Positions 26,435 to 35,654 of a stretch of DNA of 64,000 nucleotides are shown piece by piece. The DNA comes from GCA-002727735 sp038134525 (lineage in GTDB: Bacteria; Bacteroidota; Bacteroidia; Flavobacteriales_D; Parvicellaceae). Positions within the stretch are counted from its first letter, which is position 1; every line of letters starts with the position of its first letter. The translations under genes and the position numbers were made by a program. Under the pieces are notes generated by a model. The model did not search any database and had not been told where the DNA came from. It was given only the letters and a program-made list of their open reading frames with translations. Location of the stretch: assembly GCA_038134525.1 (NCBI GenBank), contig JAYPVI010000002.1, positions 1 through 64,000 of the forward strand, read 5' to 3'.

Positions 26435-27934
26435 ATGAGGATATTTAGCATCATATTGATTTTTTGTTTATTGCATTCCTCTTATTCTCAATCCCAAACA
26501 AAAAAAATCAACTTTAGTTCAAAGCAAAGTAAGGGAATCACTCAAAAAAATAAAAGCTTACTAATCCTATGGAATAAAGTTATCTTTAAACACAATAAAT
26601 CGGTAATGTATTGTGATAGTGCAACTTACGATAGGGGGAATAATTCTTTCATTGCATATTCAAACATAAAAATAGTGGAAAATGATAGTATGGAGCTTTA
26701 TGGAGATAGTTTACATTATTTTGGTAATGAGGAAAAAGCATTCTTATATGGAAATGTGAAACTTATCACTAAAGAAATTCTACTTAAATCAAGATCACTT
26801 ATCTATGATCAAAATAAAAATTATGCATTTTACAATAATGGAGGAGTTATAAAACAGCACGGTAAAAACTACACAATAAGAAGTGAAATAGGGAAATTTA
26901 ATGCTATTAGTAAAGTCTTATTTTTTAAAAGTGATGTCAATCTTAAACACACAGACTATCAAATCTTATCTGACACACTTATTTATCATACTGAGTCTGA
27001 AAAAACCAATATCATTGGAGATACTAAGATAGAATCTAAAAATTCAACTATTAAGTGTAGCAAAGGTTGGTTTGATAACAATAAAAAGACCTCATCACTC
27101 AAAGGCAACGTCATTATAAATTCGAAAAATTATCAACTCTTTGCAGATAGTGTCTTCTATAATGAACAAAATGGAGAAGCATATGCAAAGGGGGAAGTTA
27201 AAATCATTGATGATAGTAATAACACTATAATTAAAGGTCAATTTGGATACCATAATGAGAATAAAGATTCTGCAAGGATTTGGGATAAGGCGATTATGAT
27301 TCAGTATGATTCTATAGATACAATTCAAGTTTATGCTGACCAATTTATTCATGTCAATGACAGTTTTTCTAAAAAAACAATTTGCTTTAACAATGTGGTG
27401 ATTAGAGGTACTCAAATTGATGGCGATTGTGACTCTATTTATATGAATGAAAATGATTCTCTGATGAAGTGTATCATTAATCCTATTATTTGGATAGATA
27501 GCAATCAGATAACAGGTGAAGAAATTGTTTTTAAAACATTTAAAGGAGTGGTTTTTAACATGGACATTGAAAATAATGGAATGGTGATTACAAAAAAAGA
27601 CACTAACCACTTTGATCAAATAAAAGGGCAAGAATTGAGAGGTTATTTTGAAGAAAATAAATTAGATAAACTTAATATTGGAGCAAGTGGAGAGGTTATT
27701 TACTTTTCAGATGATGAGATAAAAAAGAATATCAAAGAATTTAATAAAGTAACTTGTGAAAAAATGAAAATTTCTGTTGAGGATAATAAAATAAAACAAA
27801 TCTCATTTTTAAGCAACCCAGTAGGAATAACTGAGCCTATTGAACAAGTAAATGAATCATTGTTTTTAGATGGATTCACCTTACACGAAAAAAAGACGTA
27901 CAATCAAAAAATTCAAGCTTTAAAAGGCGATTGA
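26435..27934 (+). CDS. OstA-like (LptA/LptD-N domain) protein, putative LPS transport
   Basis: 499 residues with a signal peptide (MRIFSIILIFCLLHSSYSQ). Most of the rest is made of repeating short beta elements (for example YGDSLHYFGNEEKAFLYGNV), the beta-jellyroll of the OstA fold used by LptA, LptC and the LptD N-terminus to pass LPS through the periplasm. Bacteroidota commonly carry such a long OstA-like protein in addition to LptD, and the true lptD is found at 32.75 kb. It likely forms part of the LPS bridge. Its end overlaps the convergent downstream gene by 22 bp. Confidence 0.8.
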   Translation: MRIFSIILIFCLLHSSYSQSQTKKINFSSKQSKGITQKNKSLLILWNKVIFKHNKSVMYCDSATYDRGNNSFIAYSNIKIVENDSMELYGDSLHYFGNEEKAFLYGNVKLITKEILLKSRSLIYDQNKNYAFYNNGGVIKQHGKNYTIRSEIGKFNAISKVLFFKSDVNLKHTDYQILSDTLIYHTESEKTNIIGDTKIESKNSTIKCSKGWFDNNKKTSSLKGNVIINSKNYQLFADSVFYNEQNGEAYAKGEVKIIDDSNNTIIKGQFGYHNENKDSARIWDKAIMIQYDSIDTIQVYADQFIHVNDSFSKKTICFNNVVIRGTQIDGDCDSIYMNENDSLMKCIINPIIWIDSNQITGEEIVFKTFKGVVFNMDIENNGMVITKKDTNHFDQIKGQELRGYFEENKLDKLNIGASGEVIYFSDDEIKKNIKEFNKVTCEKMKISVEDNKIKQISFLSNPVGITEPIEQVNESLFLDGFTLHEKKTYNQKIQALKGD

Positions 27935-28368
27935 CTTAGAGGGATAAAAAGATTTTCTTTATTATTTTCAATAAAATTATTGGTAATCATCGTGTTTTCA
28001 TGAATGAAATAATTGGATTTCAAATTCTTCATTTCTTGAAAAAGAAAAACATTAAAAGAATTATTTTTTAGATATCCTATTCTATTCCTGTTTAACAAGT
28101 CTAATTTTAAAGAATGTTCTGTTTCTCTAATAAATCGTATTAAAGCATCTACTGATCTCCCACACAGATTTTGTTGAAAAACCCCAAAAGCAATAAGCTG
28201 ATCTTCAAAGAATTTCAGTTCACCAGTTAATGCAATTCCATGAGATTTCCAAGTCTCACAAAATTTTTTAAATTCTGTGTTTAATATTTGAATTTTAGAC
28301 GAGCTAATTTTTTGATTAGCTATAAATAACCATACTCTAGAATCTGGAGATAAGTGATCAAAAATCAT
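27913..28368 (-). CDS. Conserved Bacteroidota protein of unknown function (often mislabelled ABC transporter ATPase)
   Basis: 151 residues, soluble, without Walker A or any ABC motif. The pattern SPDSRVWLFIANQKIS, FCETWKSHGIALTG and GRSVDALIRFIRETE matches a small family that is widely labelled ABC transporter ATPase in databases, which nothing in the sequence supports. It overlaps the Fe-S protein upstream by 4 bp (ATGA type), so it is part of the redox operon. Its function is unknown. Confidence 0.75.
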   Translation of the reverse strand: MIFDHLSPDSRVWLFIANQKISSSKIQILNTEFKKFCETWKSHGIALTGELKFFEDQLIAFGVFQQNLCGRSVDALIRFIRETEHSLKLDLLNRNRIGYLKNNSFNVFLFQEMKNLKSNYFIHENTMITNNFIENNKENLFIPLSQSPFKA

Positions 28369-29156
28369 AAATCCGCAGCATTTGCAATTAGTTCTGCAAT
28401 ATCTTTTACTTCTATTTGATTTTCTTTTTCAAAATATTTCACCCCATCCGTCATCATAGTATTACAAAAAGGGCAACCAGTAGCAATTACATCAGGTTTA
28501 ACTTCTAAAGCATCTTCTGTTCTTTCAATATTAACTTCTTTATTACCCCTTTCTGCTTCTTTGAACATTTGAGCTCCACCTGCTCCACAACAAAGACCTT
28601 TAGCTTTTGATCTTTTCATTTCATAAAGTTCTGCGTCTAATTTTTTAAGCACATCTCTTGGTATTTCATAGACACCATTTGCTCTTCCCAAGTAGCATGG
28701 ATCATGAAATGTAATTTTCTTTCCGGTAAATGAGCCACCATCTTTAAGTAGTAATTTCCCCTCCCTAATCAACTGATTAATCAACTGTGTGTGATGAATA
28801 ACTTCAAAATCTCCACCAAGCTCTGGATATTCATTTTTAAGTGTATTAAAACAATGAGGACAACCCGTAACTATTTTTTTAATTTGATAACCTTTTAAAA
28901 GTTCTATATTTTGAATAGCCTGCATCATGAATGAAAATTCATTACCAGCCCTTTTAGCAGGATCACCAGTGCAGGATTCTTCTGCTCCAAGTACAGCAAA
29001 CTTTATATTGCAGTAGTTTAAAATTTTTACAATTGCCTTGGTAATTTTTTTCGCTCTATCATCAAAACTTCCAGAGCAACCCACCCAGAATAAAATATCT
29101 GGTTGTTCATTTCTAGCCACCAATTCGGCTACTGTTGGTACTTTTAATGTTGACAT
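28365..29156 (-). CDS. Fe-S binding protein with CCG domains (heterodisulfide reductase B-like)
   Basis: About 263 residues from the ATG at 29156. A longer frame reaches 29225 but runs into the upstream gene, whose stop is at 29161-29163; the chosen start begins MSTLKVPTVAELVA. It has two cysteine-rich CCG modules: CSGSFDDR and GAEESCTGDP with VTGCPHC in the first, FHDPCYLGR and GLCCGAGG with ATGCPFC in the second, as in HdrB, GlpC and LutA. These bind a noncubane or [4Fe-4S] cluster and pass electrons to thiols or quinones. It pairs with the membrane ferredoxin-like protein upstream. The electron donor is unknown. Confidence 0.85.
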   Translation of the reverse strand: MSTLKVPTVAELVARNEQPDILFWVGCSGSFDDRAKKITKAIVKILNYCNIKFAVLGAEESCTGDPAKRAGNEFSFMMQAIQNIELLKGYQIKKIVTGCPHCFNTLKNEYPELGGDFEVIHHTQLINQLIREGKLLLKDGGSFTGKKITFHDPCYLGRANGVYEIPRDVLKKLDAELYEMKRSKAKGLCCGAGGAQMFKEAERGNKEVNIERTEDALEVKPDVIATGCPFCNTMMTDGVKYFEKENQIEVKDIAELIANAADL

Positions 29157-29160
29157 CATT

Positions 29161-30489
29161 TTATTCTTCAGCCCATTTAAAACGGTCTGCTTGTGCAAAT
29201 TGCCATGGGGCACCGTTGTTTTCAATATTAGTTAACATACCTGCAAGTTCGGATGGTACTTTAGACTCCTCCATTACTGCATATCTCCTTAAGTCAATTA
29301 TGATAGATAATGGATCAATATTAACTGGACATTCCTGTACACATGCATTGCAAGAAGTACATGCCCAAATCTCTTCTTCGGAAATATAATCTCCTAATAA
29401 TGATTTACCATCATGATAATCTTTGCCATTTTTTCTCTTTGCTTTTCCTAATTCATCAATACGATCTCTGGTATCCATAATGATTTTTCTTGGACTTAAT
29501 TTTTTTCCTGTTTGATTAGCAGGGCAAGCTGATGTGCATCGACCACACTCTGTACACGAATAGGCATCCATTAAATTCTTCCATGTAAGATCCTCAACAT
29601 CTTTAGCTCCGAATCTTTCGGGAGTCACTTGATCACCTTCTGTTGGTGTAGCATAGGGGTCAAAGTTAGGGTCAAACATTTTAGTTACTTCATCCTTAAC
29701 AGAAGAAAGATTTGTTAGAGCCCCTTTGTTATTAAGATTACTGTAATAGGTATTTGGAAAGGCCATTATAATATGGAAATGTTTTGATATTGGTAGATAA
29801 TTTAAAAAACCAAATACAACAAGTATATGCCCCCACCAACCAACTCTTTCTAAAATAAGTAACGTTTCTACATCAAAAGAGCTAAAAAATAATGGGCCAG
29901 TAAAAGAGGAGACCAAAAAACCAAATGAACCTTCTCCTATTAAATGGGACTTACCTTGCAAATAAAGTGCCTCATCTGCTCCGTTCATGGTGAAGACGCA
30001 AATCAATAAAATGATTTCTAAATATAATATGATATTACCATCAAGTTTTGGCCAGCCTGACATTTCTGACATCTGGAAACGTGGAACCTTTAATAAATTT
30101 CTTCTTGTTAAAAAAACCAAAGTAGCAACAAAAGCTAAAACAGACAGAAGCTCTATAGTGCTTATTATGAGTGTATATAAAGACCCTAAATAAGGGTGAA
30201 AAAATCGATGTATGCCAAAAACACCATCTACAATAATTTCAATAAGTTCTGTTGAGGTTAATAAAAAAGCAAGGTATATGAATAAATGAAAAATTGCAGG
30301 TAATATACGCTGAAACATTTTTTGTTGGCCAAAAGCCACCAATAGCATGGTCTTTAATCGCTTTGATTTTTGATCTGTTCTATCAACACCTTTACCAAGT
30401 CGAATATTTTGACTTATTATCATGATGTTTCTTGCAAACAGACCGAAGCCAAATATTAGCAATAGAATAAACAAAACCTGACTAATCAT
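29161..30489 (-). CDS. Membrane-bound [4Fe-4S] protein (HdrC/E-like electron transfer)
   Basis: 442 residues. The N-terminal 260 residues have five or six membrane helices with histidines suited to heme binding, like the NarI/HdrE gamma subunit. The C-terminal part has two ferredoxin motifs, CTECGRCTSACPAN and CTSCNACVQECPVN, each with the full CxxCxxCxxxCP set. It probably moves electrons between the quinone pool and the CCG protein encoded just downstream. Gene order Fe-S, Fe-S, MCE, amidase on one strand is a pattern I associate with Flavobacteriia. Confidence 0.85.
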   Translation of the reverse strand: MISQVLFILLLIFGFGLFARNIMIISQNIRLGKGVDRTDQKSKRLKTMLLVAFGQQKMFQRILPAIFHLFIYLAFLLTSTELIEIIVDGVFGIHRFFHPYLGSLYTLIISTIELLSVLAFVATLVFLTRRNLLKVPRFQMSEMSGWPKLDGNIILYLEIILLICVFTMNGADEALYLQGKSHLIGEGSFGFLVSSFTGPLFFSSFDVETLLILERVGWWGHILVVFGFLNYLPISKHFHIIMAFPNTYYSNLNNKGALTNLSSVKDEVTKMFDPNFDPYATPTEGDQVTPERFGAKDVEDLTWKNLMDAYSCTECGRCTSACPANQTGKKLSPRKIIMDTRDRIDELGKAKRKNGKDYHDGKSLLGDYISEEEIWACTSCNACVQECPVNIDPLSIIIDLRRYAVMEESKVPSELAGMLTNIENNGAPWQFAQADRFKWAEE

Positions 30490-30500
30490 TTTAAATCAGT

Positions 30501-31523
30501 TTAATTTAATGAATCTCGCAGAAATTTTTTGAGCACTTTTTCGTCTCTAGCATCTAAAATCCGCTTGTCTTTCTTACCAAATATACTGAAATGAACATAT
30601 TTTTTTGGGTAAGTTTTAATATTTTCTATCAACCTTGTAGCTTCAAAAATCATATCATCTACTTGGTGGTATAATGTAGAATCTTTAATTAAATGGGTTA
30701 GTGTACCATCGCCATGTTGAACATCGTATAAAATCGCATTAACTTCTTCTAACGATGACTTTGCGTTTTCAATTGTACCCAAAAGATCTGCATTAGTTAA
30801 CGTATCTGTTATTTCAGAAACATTTTTTAAAATTGAAGTAATCTCTTTATTACTCTCTTTTAAGCTAGTAGTGACTGACGCAACATTACTAAGGATTTTA
30901 CTAATTCTGAACCTTTCATTTTTAATTAGTGTATCAACGCGTATAGAAACACGTTCGAAATTTTGAATTGCATTTTTAATTCCATCAAATGATTCGTCTA
31001 AGTTTCCTGTGTTTCGACTAAAAATAGCTTCAATGGTTTTAATAGCAGAATCTGCAGTACTTATCAATTCATTCGTTTTCTTTTCTAGTGGCAATAACCT
31101 CTCATTTATTTGATCTTCTAGAGCCATCGATACCGTAGATAAAATAGTATCATAAACAGAATAATAAGCTGTGGTATCATTCCATACTATGTCTAAATAG
31201 GGTCCTGATAGCAAGTCTGAATTTAGCTGCATAATCGAACCTAAAGAAATTGAACTTAGGTTTGGATCATTTAATTCAAAAGATACAATGACACTTTTAT
31301 TTGTCTCAGAGACAAAAGATACATTTGTGACAATTCCTACCTGTAAGCCATTTAGGTTTACAGGTCTGCCGTTTGTAAGCCCTTCAGAATTTTTATAAAT
31401 GGTGTAATACGCAGCCCTAGATTTCCAAACTTCTTGTCCCTTAAGGAAAAAAAATCCAACAATAAGCCCCGTTATTCCAATAAGTGAAACAATACCAATA
31501 ATGAATTCCTTTTTAGCTTTCAT
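30501..31523 (-). CDS. MlaD/MCE-domain lipid-transport protein
   Basis: About 340 residues from the ATG at 31523 (MKAKKEFIIG), which follows the stop of the amidase gene; an upstream ATG at 31544 would overlap that gene by 16 bp. One N-terminal membrane helix (about 6-26) leads into an MCE domain (YTIYKNSEGLTNGRPVNLNGLQVG, then LLSGPYLDIV). A long helical or coiled-coil tail follows (about 140-290). MCE proteins shuttle phospholipids between membranes. No MlaE/MlaF partner is in the window. Confidence 0.88.
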   Translation of the reverse strand: MKAKKEFIIGIVSLIGITGLIVGFFFLKGQEVWKSRAAYYTIYKNSEGLTNGRPVNLNGLQVGIVTNVSFVSETNKSVIVSFELNDPNLSSISLGSIMQLNSDLLSGPYLDIVWNDTTAYYSVYDTILSTVSMALEDQINERLLPLEKKTNELISTADSAIKTIEAIFSRNTGNLDESFDGIKNAIQNFERVSIRVDTLIKNERFRISKILSNVASVTTSLKESNKEITSILKNVSEITDTLTNADLLGTIENAKSSLEEVNAILYDVQHGDGTLTHLIKDSTLYHQVDDMIFEATRLIENIKTYPKKYVHFSIFGKKDKRILDARDEKVLKKFLRDSLN

Positions 31524-31528
31524 TCTAA

Positions 31529-32599
31529 CTATAATTTTTTCCAATCAAGTCGTTTACCATCATTAAAGGAAACAATAAATGCAGTATCGTATCCTGCATC
31601 AACAGCCTTCTGTAGAAATTCGTTCGCTTCTGATTTTTGCTTACAAATTCCATAGGTATACTTGTAAAATTTTCCACTAAGATACACTTCTACACCTTTT
31701 AATCCATTAAAGTTTTGAGGTTCTGTAGAAATCTTTGTTGATGAAGTAGCCAATTGAACCTTAAAAACTTGTCCGTTTTCATCGTATGATAAAGAATTAG
31801 AATCCTCATTATTTACAGTTTGTAAAGACTCATCAACACCATCATATTTTATTTTATAAGATTTAAATCCTTCAAAAATATGGTTTGCTAATTTAATCTG
31901 TCCTTCTTTGGAAGCTAAAAACAACTCTTCTTCCGGGTGGGACAGAAATCCAAGTTCTATTAAAACTGCTGGCATTGTGGCGCGATACAACACCATAAAA
32001 CCAGCTTGTTTCACTCCCCTATTTCTAAGTCCTAACTTTTTCTCACAATCTTTTTGAAAAGAATTAGCTAATACTAAACTCTGGTCTAAAAAAGCGTTTT
32101 GTCTCATTGATAAAGCAATGTATGCATCAGGATCATTTGGATTGAATTCTTCGTATGTTTGTTCATGATCTTCTTCCATTAAAATAGCCGAATTTTCAAA
32201 CTTGGCAACTTCTAATGCTGCTTTAGTTCTATGTAAACCCAATACCCAACTTTCAAATCCTTTAGCTGCTCTATTTTCTGCAGCATTTGCGTGAATTGAA
32301 ATAAAAAGATCTGCACCAATTTCATTTGCAATTTTAGCTCTTCTAGCTAAACCTATAAATCGATCATCATTTCTGGTGTAAACTACGTTGACATCTGGAA
32401 AATTTTTCTTGATTAAATCACCTAACTTTAAGCTGACATTAAGCACTACTGTTTTTTCCATATTCTTTTTAGCACCTATAGCTCCTGGATCTTTACCTCC
32501 ATGGCCTGGATCAATCACGACTGTATGTATTCCTAAACCTGTTTGACAATATAATTTTGAGTGACAAAATAATAAAACGACAAGTGTGATGTATCTCAT
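31529..32599 (-). CDS. N-acetylmuramoyl-L-alanine amidase (Amidase_3)
   Basis: About 356 residues from the ATG at 32599, which places the signal peptide (MRYITLVVLLFCHSKLYCQ) at the start. A longer frame reaches 32638 but would cover a plus-strand promoter for lptD. Zinc ligands and catalytic Glu lie in VIDPGHGGKDPGA, LFISIHANAA and VLIELGFLSHPEEE, as in AmiA/B/C. A SPOR-like end (KFYKYTYGICKQKSEANEFL) may bind denuded septal glycan. It cuts the amide bond between MurNAc and the peptide stem and likely acts in cell division. Confidence 0.9.
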   Translation of the reverse strand: MRYITLVVLLFCHSKLYCQTGLGIHTVVIDPGHGGKDPGAIGAKKNMEKTVVLNVSLKLGDLIKKNFPDVNVVYTRNDDRFIGLARRAKIANEIGADLFISIHANAAENRAAKGFESWVLGLHRTKAALEVAKFENSAILMEEDHEQTYEEFNPNDPDAYIALSMRQNAFLDQSLVLANSFQKDCEKKLGLRNRGVKQAGFMVLYRATMPAVLIELGFLSHPEEELFLASKEGQIKLANHIFEGFKSYKIKYDGVDESLQTVNNEDSNSLSYDENGQVFKVQLATSSTKISTEPQNFNGLKGVEVYLSGKFYKYTYGICKQKSEANEFLQKAVDAGYDTAFIVSFNDGKRLDWKKL

Positions 32600-32614
32600 T
32601 ATTTTTAGGAGCAT

Positions 32615-32622
32615 TATATTTG
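32615..32622 (+). promoter_or_regulatory. Bacteroidota -7 promoter element before lptD
   Basis: TATATTTG matches TAnnTTTG exactly. Transcription would begin near 32628, well upstream of the first canonical start codon of lptD, leaving room for a non-canonical start. Confidence 0.5.
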
Positions 32623-32753
32623 CATAATTAAATTTCATTTTTTCCGTTTTTCTACGCAGTAATCTATCTTCTATTTATCCGAAAAATACACATAGTATCA
32701 AATTTAAAGAGGTATTCCATTTTAACTTCAAAAAAAAGAGGCTACTTATTCTC

Positions 32754-35270
32754 TTGTCTATGTTAATAATTAGTGTTCGACACATTGGACAAGAGAATAC
32801 TAATCAAGAATCAAGCCAATTAACAGATAGAATAAATTATTATGCCGATGACTCTGTTGTTATCGATTTAAAAAACAAAAAAACTTTTCTTTACAACCAA
32901 GCTCACATAGACTATGGAGATATCATTTTAGATGCCTGTTTAATAAACTTTGATTTTGAAACTAAAACTGTATTTGCAAGTTATTGTTTGGATAGTAACA
33001 ATAAAAAAATAGGAATACCGGTACTATCAGATGGCAGCACATCTACCACTTCGGATTCCCTTAGATTTAATTTTAAAACAAAGAAAGGAATCACCTACCA
33101 AGTTAAATTACAAGAAGGTGAAAGTTATATTCATGGCGAAAAAGTAAAAAGACAAAACAATGGAGATATTCATATCAGAAACGCACTGTACACCACTTGC
33201 GACTTGGATCACCCTCATTTTTATTTTAAATTAAGAAAAGCCATCATAAAACCCGATGATAAAATCGTATCAGGACCTGTTAATCTGTTTGTCTCCGACA
33301 TTCCTACTCCTCTAGGCCTACCATTTGCGTTTCTCCCTAATAAAAAAAACAAAAGCTCAAACGGGATAATAATACCCACTTATGGAGAATCTCAAGGTTT
33401 AGGATTTTACCTACTAGGAGGTGGGTATTACCATCAATTTAAAAATTCTAAATTGAGTACAGCCATAACGGGTGATATTTACAGTAAAGGTTCTTGGGGA
33501 CTAAGTAATTTAACCAAATATAAAGTTCGATATAAATACAACGGACAGTTTCAGCTAAACTACCGCAACGTAATACAGGGAGAAAAAGGGTTTGAAGACT
33601 ATTCCATTTCTAAAGAATTTTTCATAAGATGGAACCACCAAAATGATCCAAAATTGAATCCAGGAAGTTCTTTTAAAGCCTTAATAAATGCTGGAACATC
33701 AACCAACTTTAGAAATGACTACAACAACATCTCCGTTAATAATTATTTATCTAATACTTTCAATTCAAACATAGCTTGGAGCAAACAATTTAAAGGTAGA
33801 ATCAATTCCAATCTTAACACTAATCTAAGGCATAGTCAAAATGGTAATACAGGTAATATGACCTTTACTCTTCCCGAAATATCCTACAATGTAAATCGAT
33901 TCTATCCATTTAAAATGTTAAGGAAGAGCACTATTAGCCGTAATTTCATTCATGAAATATTAAATCAAACGAATGTGAATTATCAGCTAAACACTAAAAA
34001 TGAGATAAACATTGCTGAAAATGCTTTTTCTGACTTCTTAGAAGAAGGAATTGAAGGTTTTAGAAACAATGCACGAAATGGGATGAGACATAATATAAAT
34101 GCTTCAAGTTCAATAAAGTTATTTGGTAAAAATGTAACCATTAACCCAGCTTACCAATTGTCATCACTTTGGTACCTCAATCAAATAAATAAAAGCTGGG
34201 ACACACAAAATAATGAGGTAATTAATGATACCATTAATCAATTCTCTACGCTATATTCTCACAATATTAGTGCATCAGCTACTACTAAAATTTATGGTTT
34301 TTATCGATTTGCTAAGTTTTTTGGTGGAAAACATCAGACTAAAATCAGACATACTATAACACCAAATGTTAATTTTTCCTATAGACCTAACACACATGAA
34401 TGGTTAACCTATCAACGTGACTCCCTTGGAAATACTTCAACTTATTCCCCGTATTCAGCTAATATTTACGGAACAATTAGTTCTTCTGAGTCTGGCAGGA
34501 TTGGTTTTAGTCTTATTAATGCCTTAGAGCTAAAAAGGAAAAATCATCAAGACACTACTGGAGAAAATAAGTTTTTAAAGGCTAAAATATTGGATAACTT
34601 CACTATTTCTTCAGGTTATGACCTCATTAAAGATTCTTTTAATTTAGATCAAATCCAACTTATAGGAAGAACCACTTTATGGAAAAAAGTAAATATTCGT
34701 TTTGGGGGAAGAGTTGACCCTTACCGATACATAAATGGAATAAGGACTAATGAATACCAATTTGATTTTGATAATAAACTAGGTACATTAAAATCAGCGA
34801 ATTTAGCCATTGGTACAAACTTAAAATCAAAGAAGAAAGAAGACAAACCATATGAAAGTGATAAGGGAAGTAAAGAAGAATTGGACATGATTAATGCAAA
34901 TAGTGATCTGTACATTGATTTCAATATTCCTTGGACTATTGGCTTAGACTACAAAATTGATTATTCAAGGTCAATAACAGAAAATTTAGACACCAACTAC
35001 ATTACTCAAAGTATTGGATTAAGAGGAGATTTAAGCATTACTAAAAACTGGAAAGTTTCCTACATGACGAACTATGATTTTGTTAGAAAAGAATGGAGTT
35101 TTACATCGATCAATATAGCAAGAGATTTACATTGTTGGCAAATGAGTTTCAATTGGATACCCTTTGGTTTTATGAGAAGTTACAACATCAATATTAATGT
35201 AAAATCTGCCTTATTACAAGACTTAAAACTTCAGAGAAGAAGAACATGGTATGACAACAATATCCCTTAA
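32754..35270 (+). CDS. lptD: LPS-assembly outer-membrane protein LptD
   Basis: 838 residues from TTG at 32754. After a short hydrophobic leader comes an OstA-type N-terminal jellyroll (about 25-165: YADDSVVIDLKNKKTFLYNQ, then LQEGESYIHGEKVK), and the rest is a beta-barrel rich in alternating aromatic and polar residues. It inserts LPS into the outer leaflet. The frame is open upstream to beyond 32640 and reads FNFKKKRLLILLSMLI across the annotated start, a better signal peptide, but no ATG, GTG or TTG lies there. A non-canonical start (ATT 32673 or ATC 32697) is possible. Confidence 0.88.
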   Translation: MSMLIISVRHIGQENTNQESSQLTDRINYYADDSVVIDLKNKKTFLYNQAHIDYGDIILDACLINFDFETKTVFASYCLDSNNKKIGIPVLSDGSTSTTSDSLRFNFKTKKGITYQVKLQEGESYIHGEKVKRQNNGDIHIRNALYTTCDLDHPHFYFKLRKAIIKPDDKIVSGPVNLFVSDIPTPLGLPFAFLPNKKNKSSNGIIIPTYGESQGLGFYLLGGGYYHQFKNSKLSTAITGDIYSKGSWGLSNLTKYKVRYKYNGQFQLNYRNVIQGEKGFEDYSISKEFFIRWNHQNDPKLNPGSSFKALINAGTSTNFRNDYNNISVNNYLSNTFNSNIAWSKQFKGRINSNLNTNLRHSQNGNTGNMTFTLPEISYNVNRFYPFKMLRKSTISRNFIHEILNQTNVNYQLNTKNEINIAENAFSDFLEEGIEGFRNNARNGMRHNINASSSIKLFGKNVTINPAYQLSSLWYLNQINKSWDTQNNEVINDTINQFSTLYSHNISASATTKIYGFYRFAKFFGGKHQTKIRHTITPNVNFSYRPNTHEWLTYQRDSLGNTSTYSPYSANIYGTISSSESGRIGFSLINALELKRKNHQDTTGENKFLKAKILDNFTISSGYDLIKDSFNLDQIQLIGRTTLWKKVNIRFGGRVDPYRYINGIRTNEYQFDFDNKLGTLKSANLAIGTNLKSKKKEDKPYESDKGSKEELDMINANSDLYIDFNIPWTIGLDYKIDYSRSITENLDTNYITQSIGLRGDLSITKNWKVSYMTNYDFVRKEWSFTSINIARDLHCWQMSFNWIPFGFMRSYNININVKSALLQDLKLQRRRTWYDNNIP

Positions 35271-35273
35271 ATT

Positions 35274-35654
35274 ATGAAAGAAAGTATAAATATCAAAAAC
35301 GCCCCTGCTCCAGTAGGTCCATATAGTCAAGCAATTATCCACAACAAGGTCATGTATGCAAGTGGTCAAATAGCTATTAATCCCCAAAACGGAGAGCTAA
35401 TCAATAATGATGTAGAGAAGGAATTAATTCAAATACTAAAGAATATTGATTCCCTACTAGCTGCAGCCAATATCAATAGAAATAATATTCTAAAATGTTC
35501 AATATTCTTGAAAAACATGAGTGATTTCAATACCGTAAATAACATATACGCTGATTACTTTGAGTCACCCTTTCCAGCAAGAGAAACAGTAGAAGTAGCA
35601 AGATTACCAAAAGATGTAAATATTGAAATAAGCTTTATTGCGAGTTTAGATTAA
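35274..35654 (+). CDS. ridA: RidA/YjgF enamine/imine deaminase
   Basis: 126 residues, full length for the family. NAPAPVGPYSQAI, YASGQIAINPQNGEL and PARETVEVARLPKDVNIEIS are the family signatures; the Arg in ARETVEV contacts the carboxylate of the substrate. It hydrolyses reactive 2-aminoacrylate and related imines made by PLP enzymes. It follows lptD by 3 bp, so the two are cotranscribed, and its last 4 bp overlap the convergent pseudouridine synthase. Confidence 0.95.
   Translation: MKESINIKNAPAPVGPYSQAIIHNKVMYASGQIAINPQNGELINNDVEKELIQILKNIDSLLAAANINRNNILKCSIFLKNMSDFNTVNNIYADYFESPFPARETVEVARLPKDVNIEISFIASLD

Noticed and set aside
27095..27631. 178-codon ORF opposite the OstA-like gene
   Set aside because: It has His/Asn/Ile-rich shadow composition and no start context; the plus frame has a signal peptide and OstA repeats.
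27913..28368. ABC transporter ATPase
   Set aside because: No Walker A, signature or Walker B motif in 151 residues; the usual database name is not supported.
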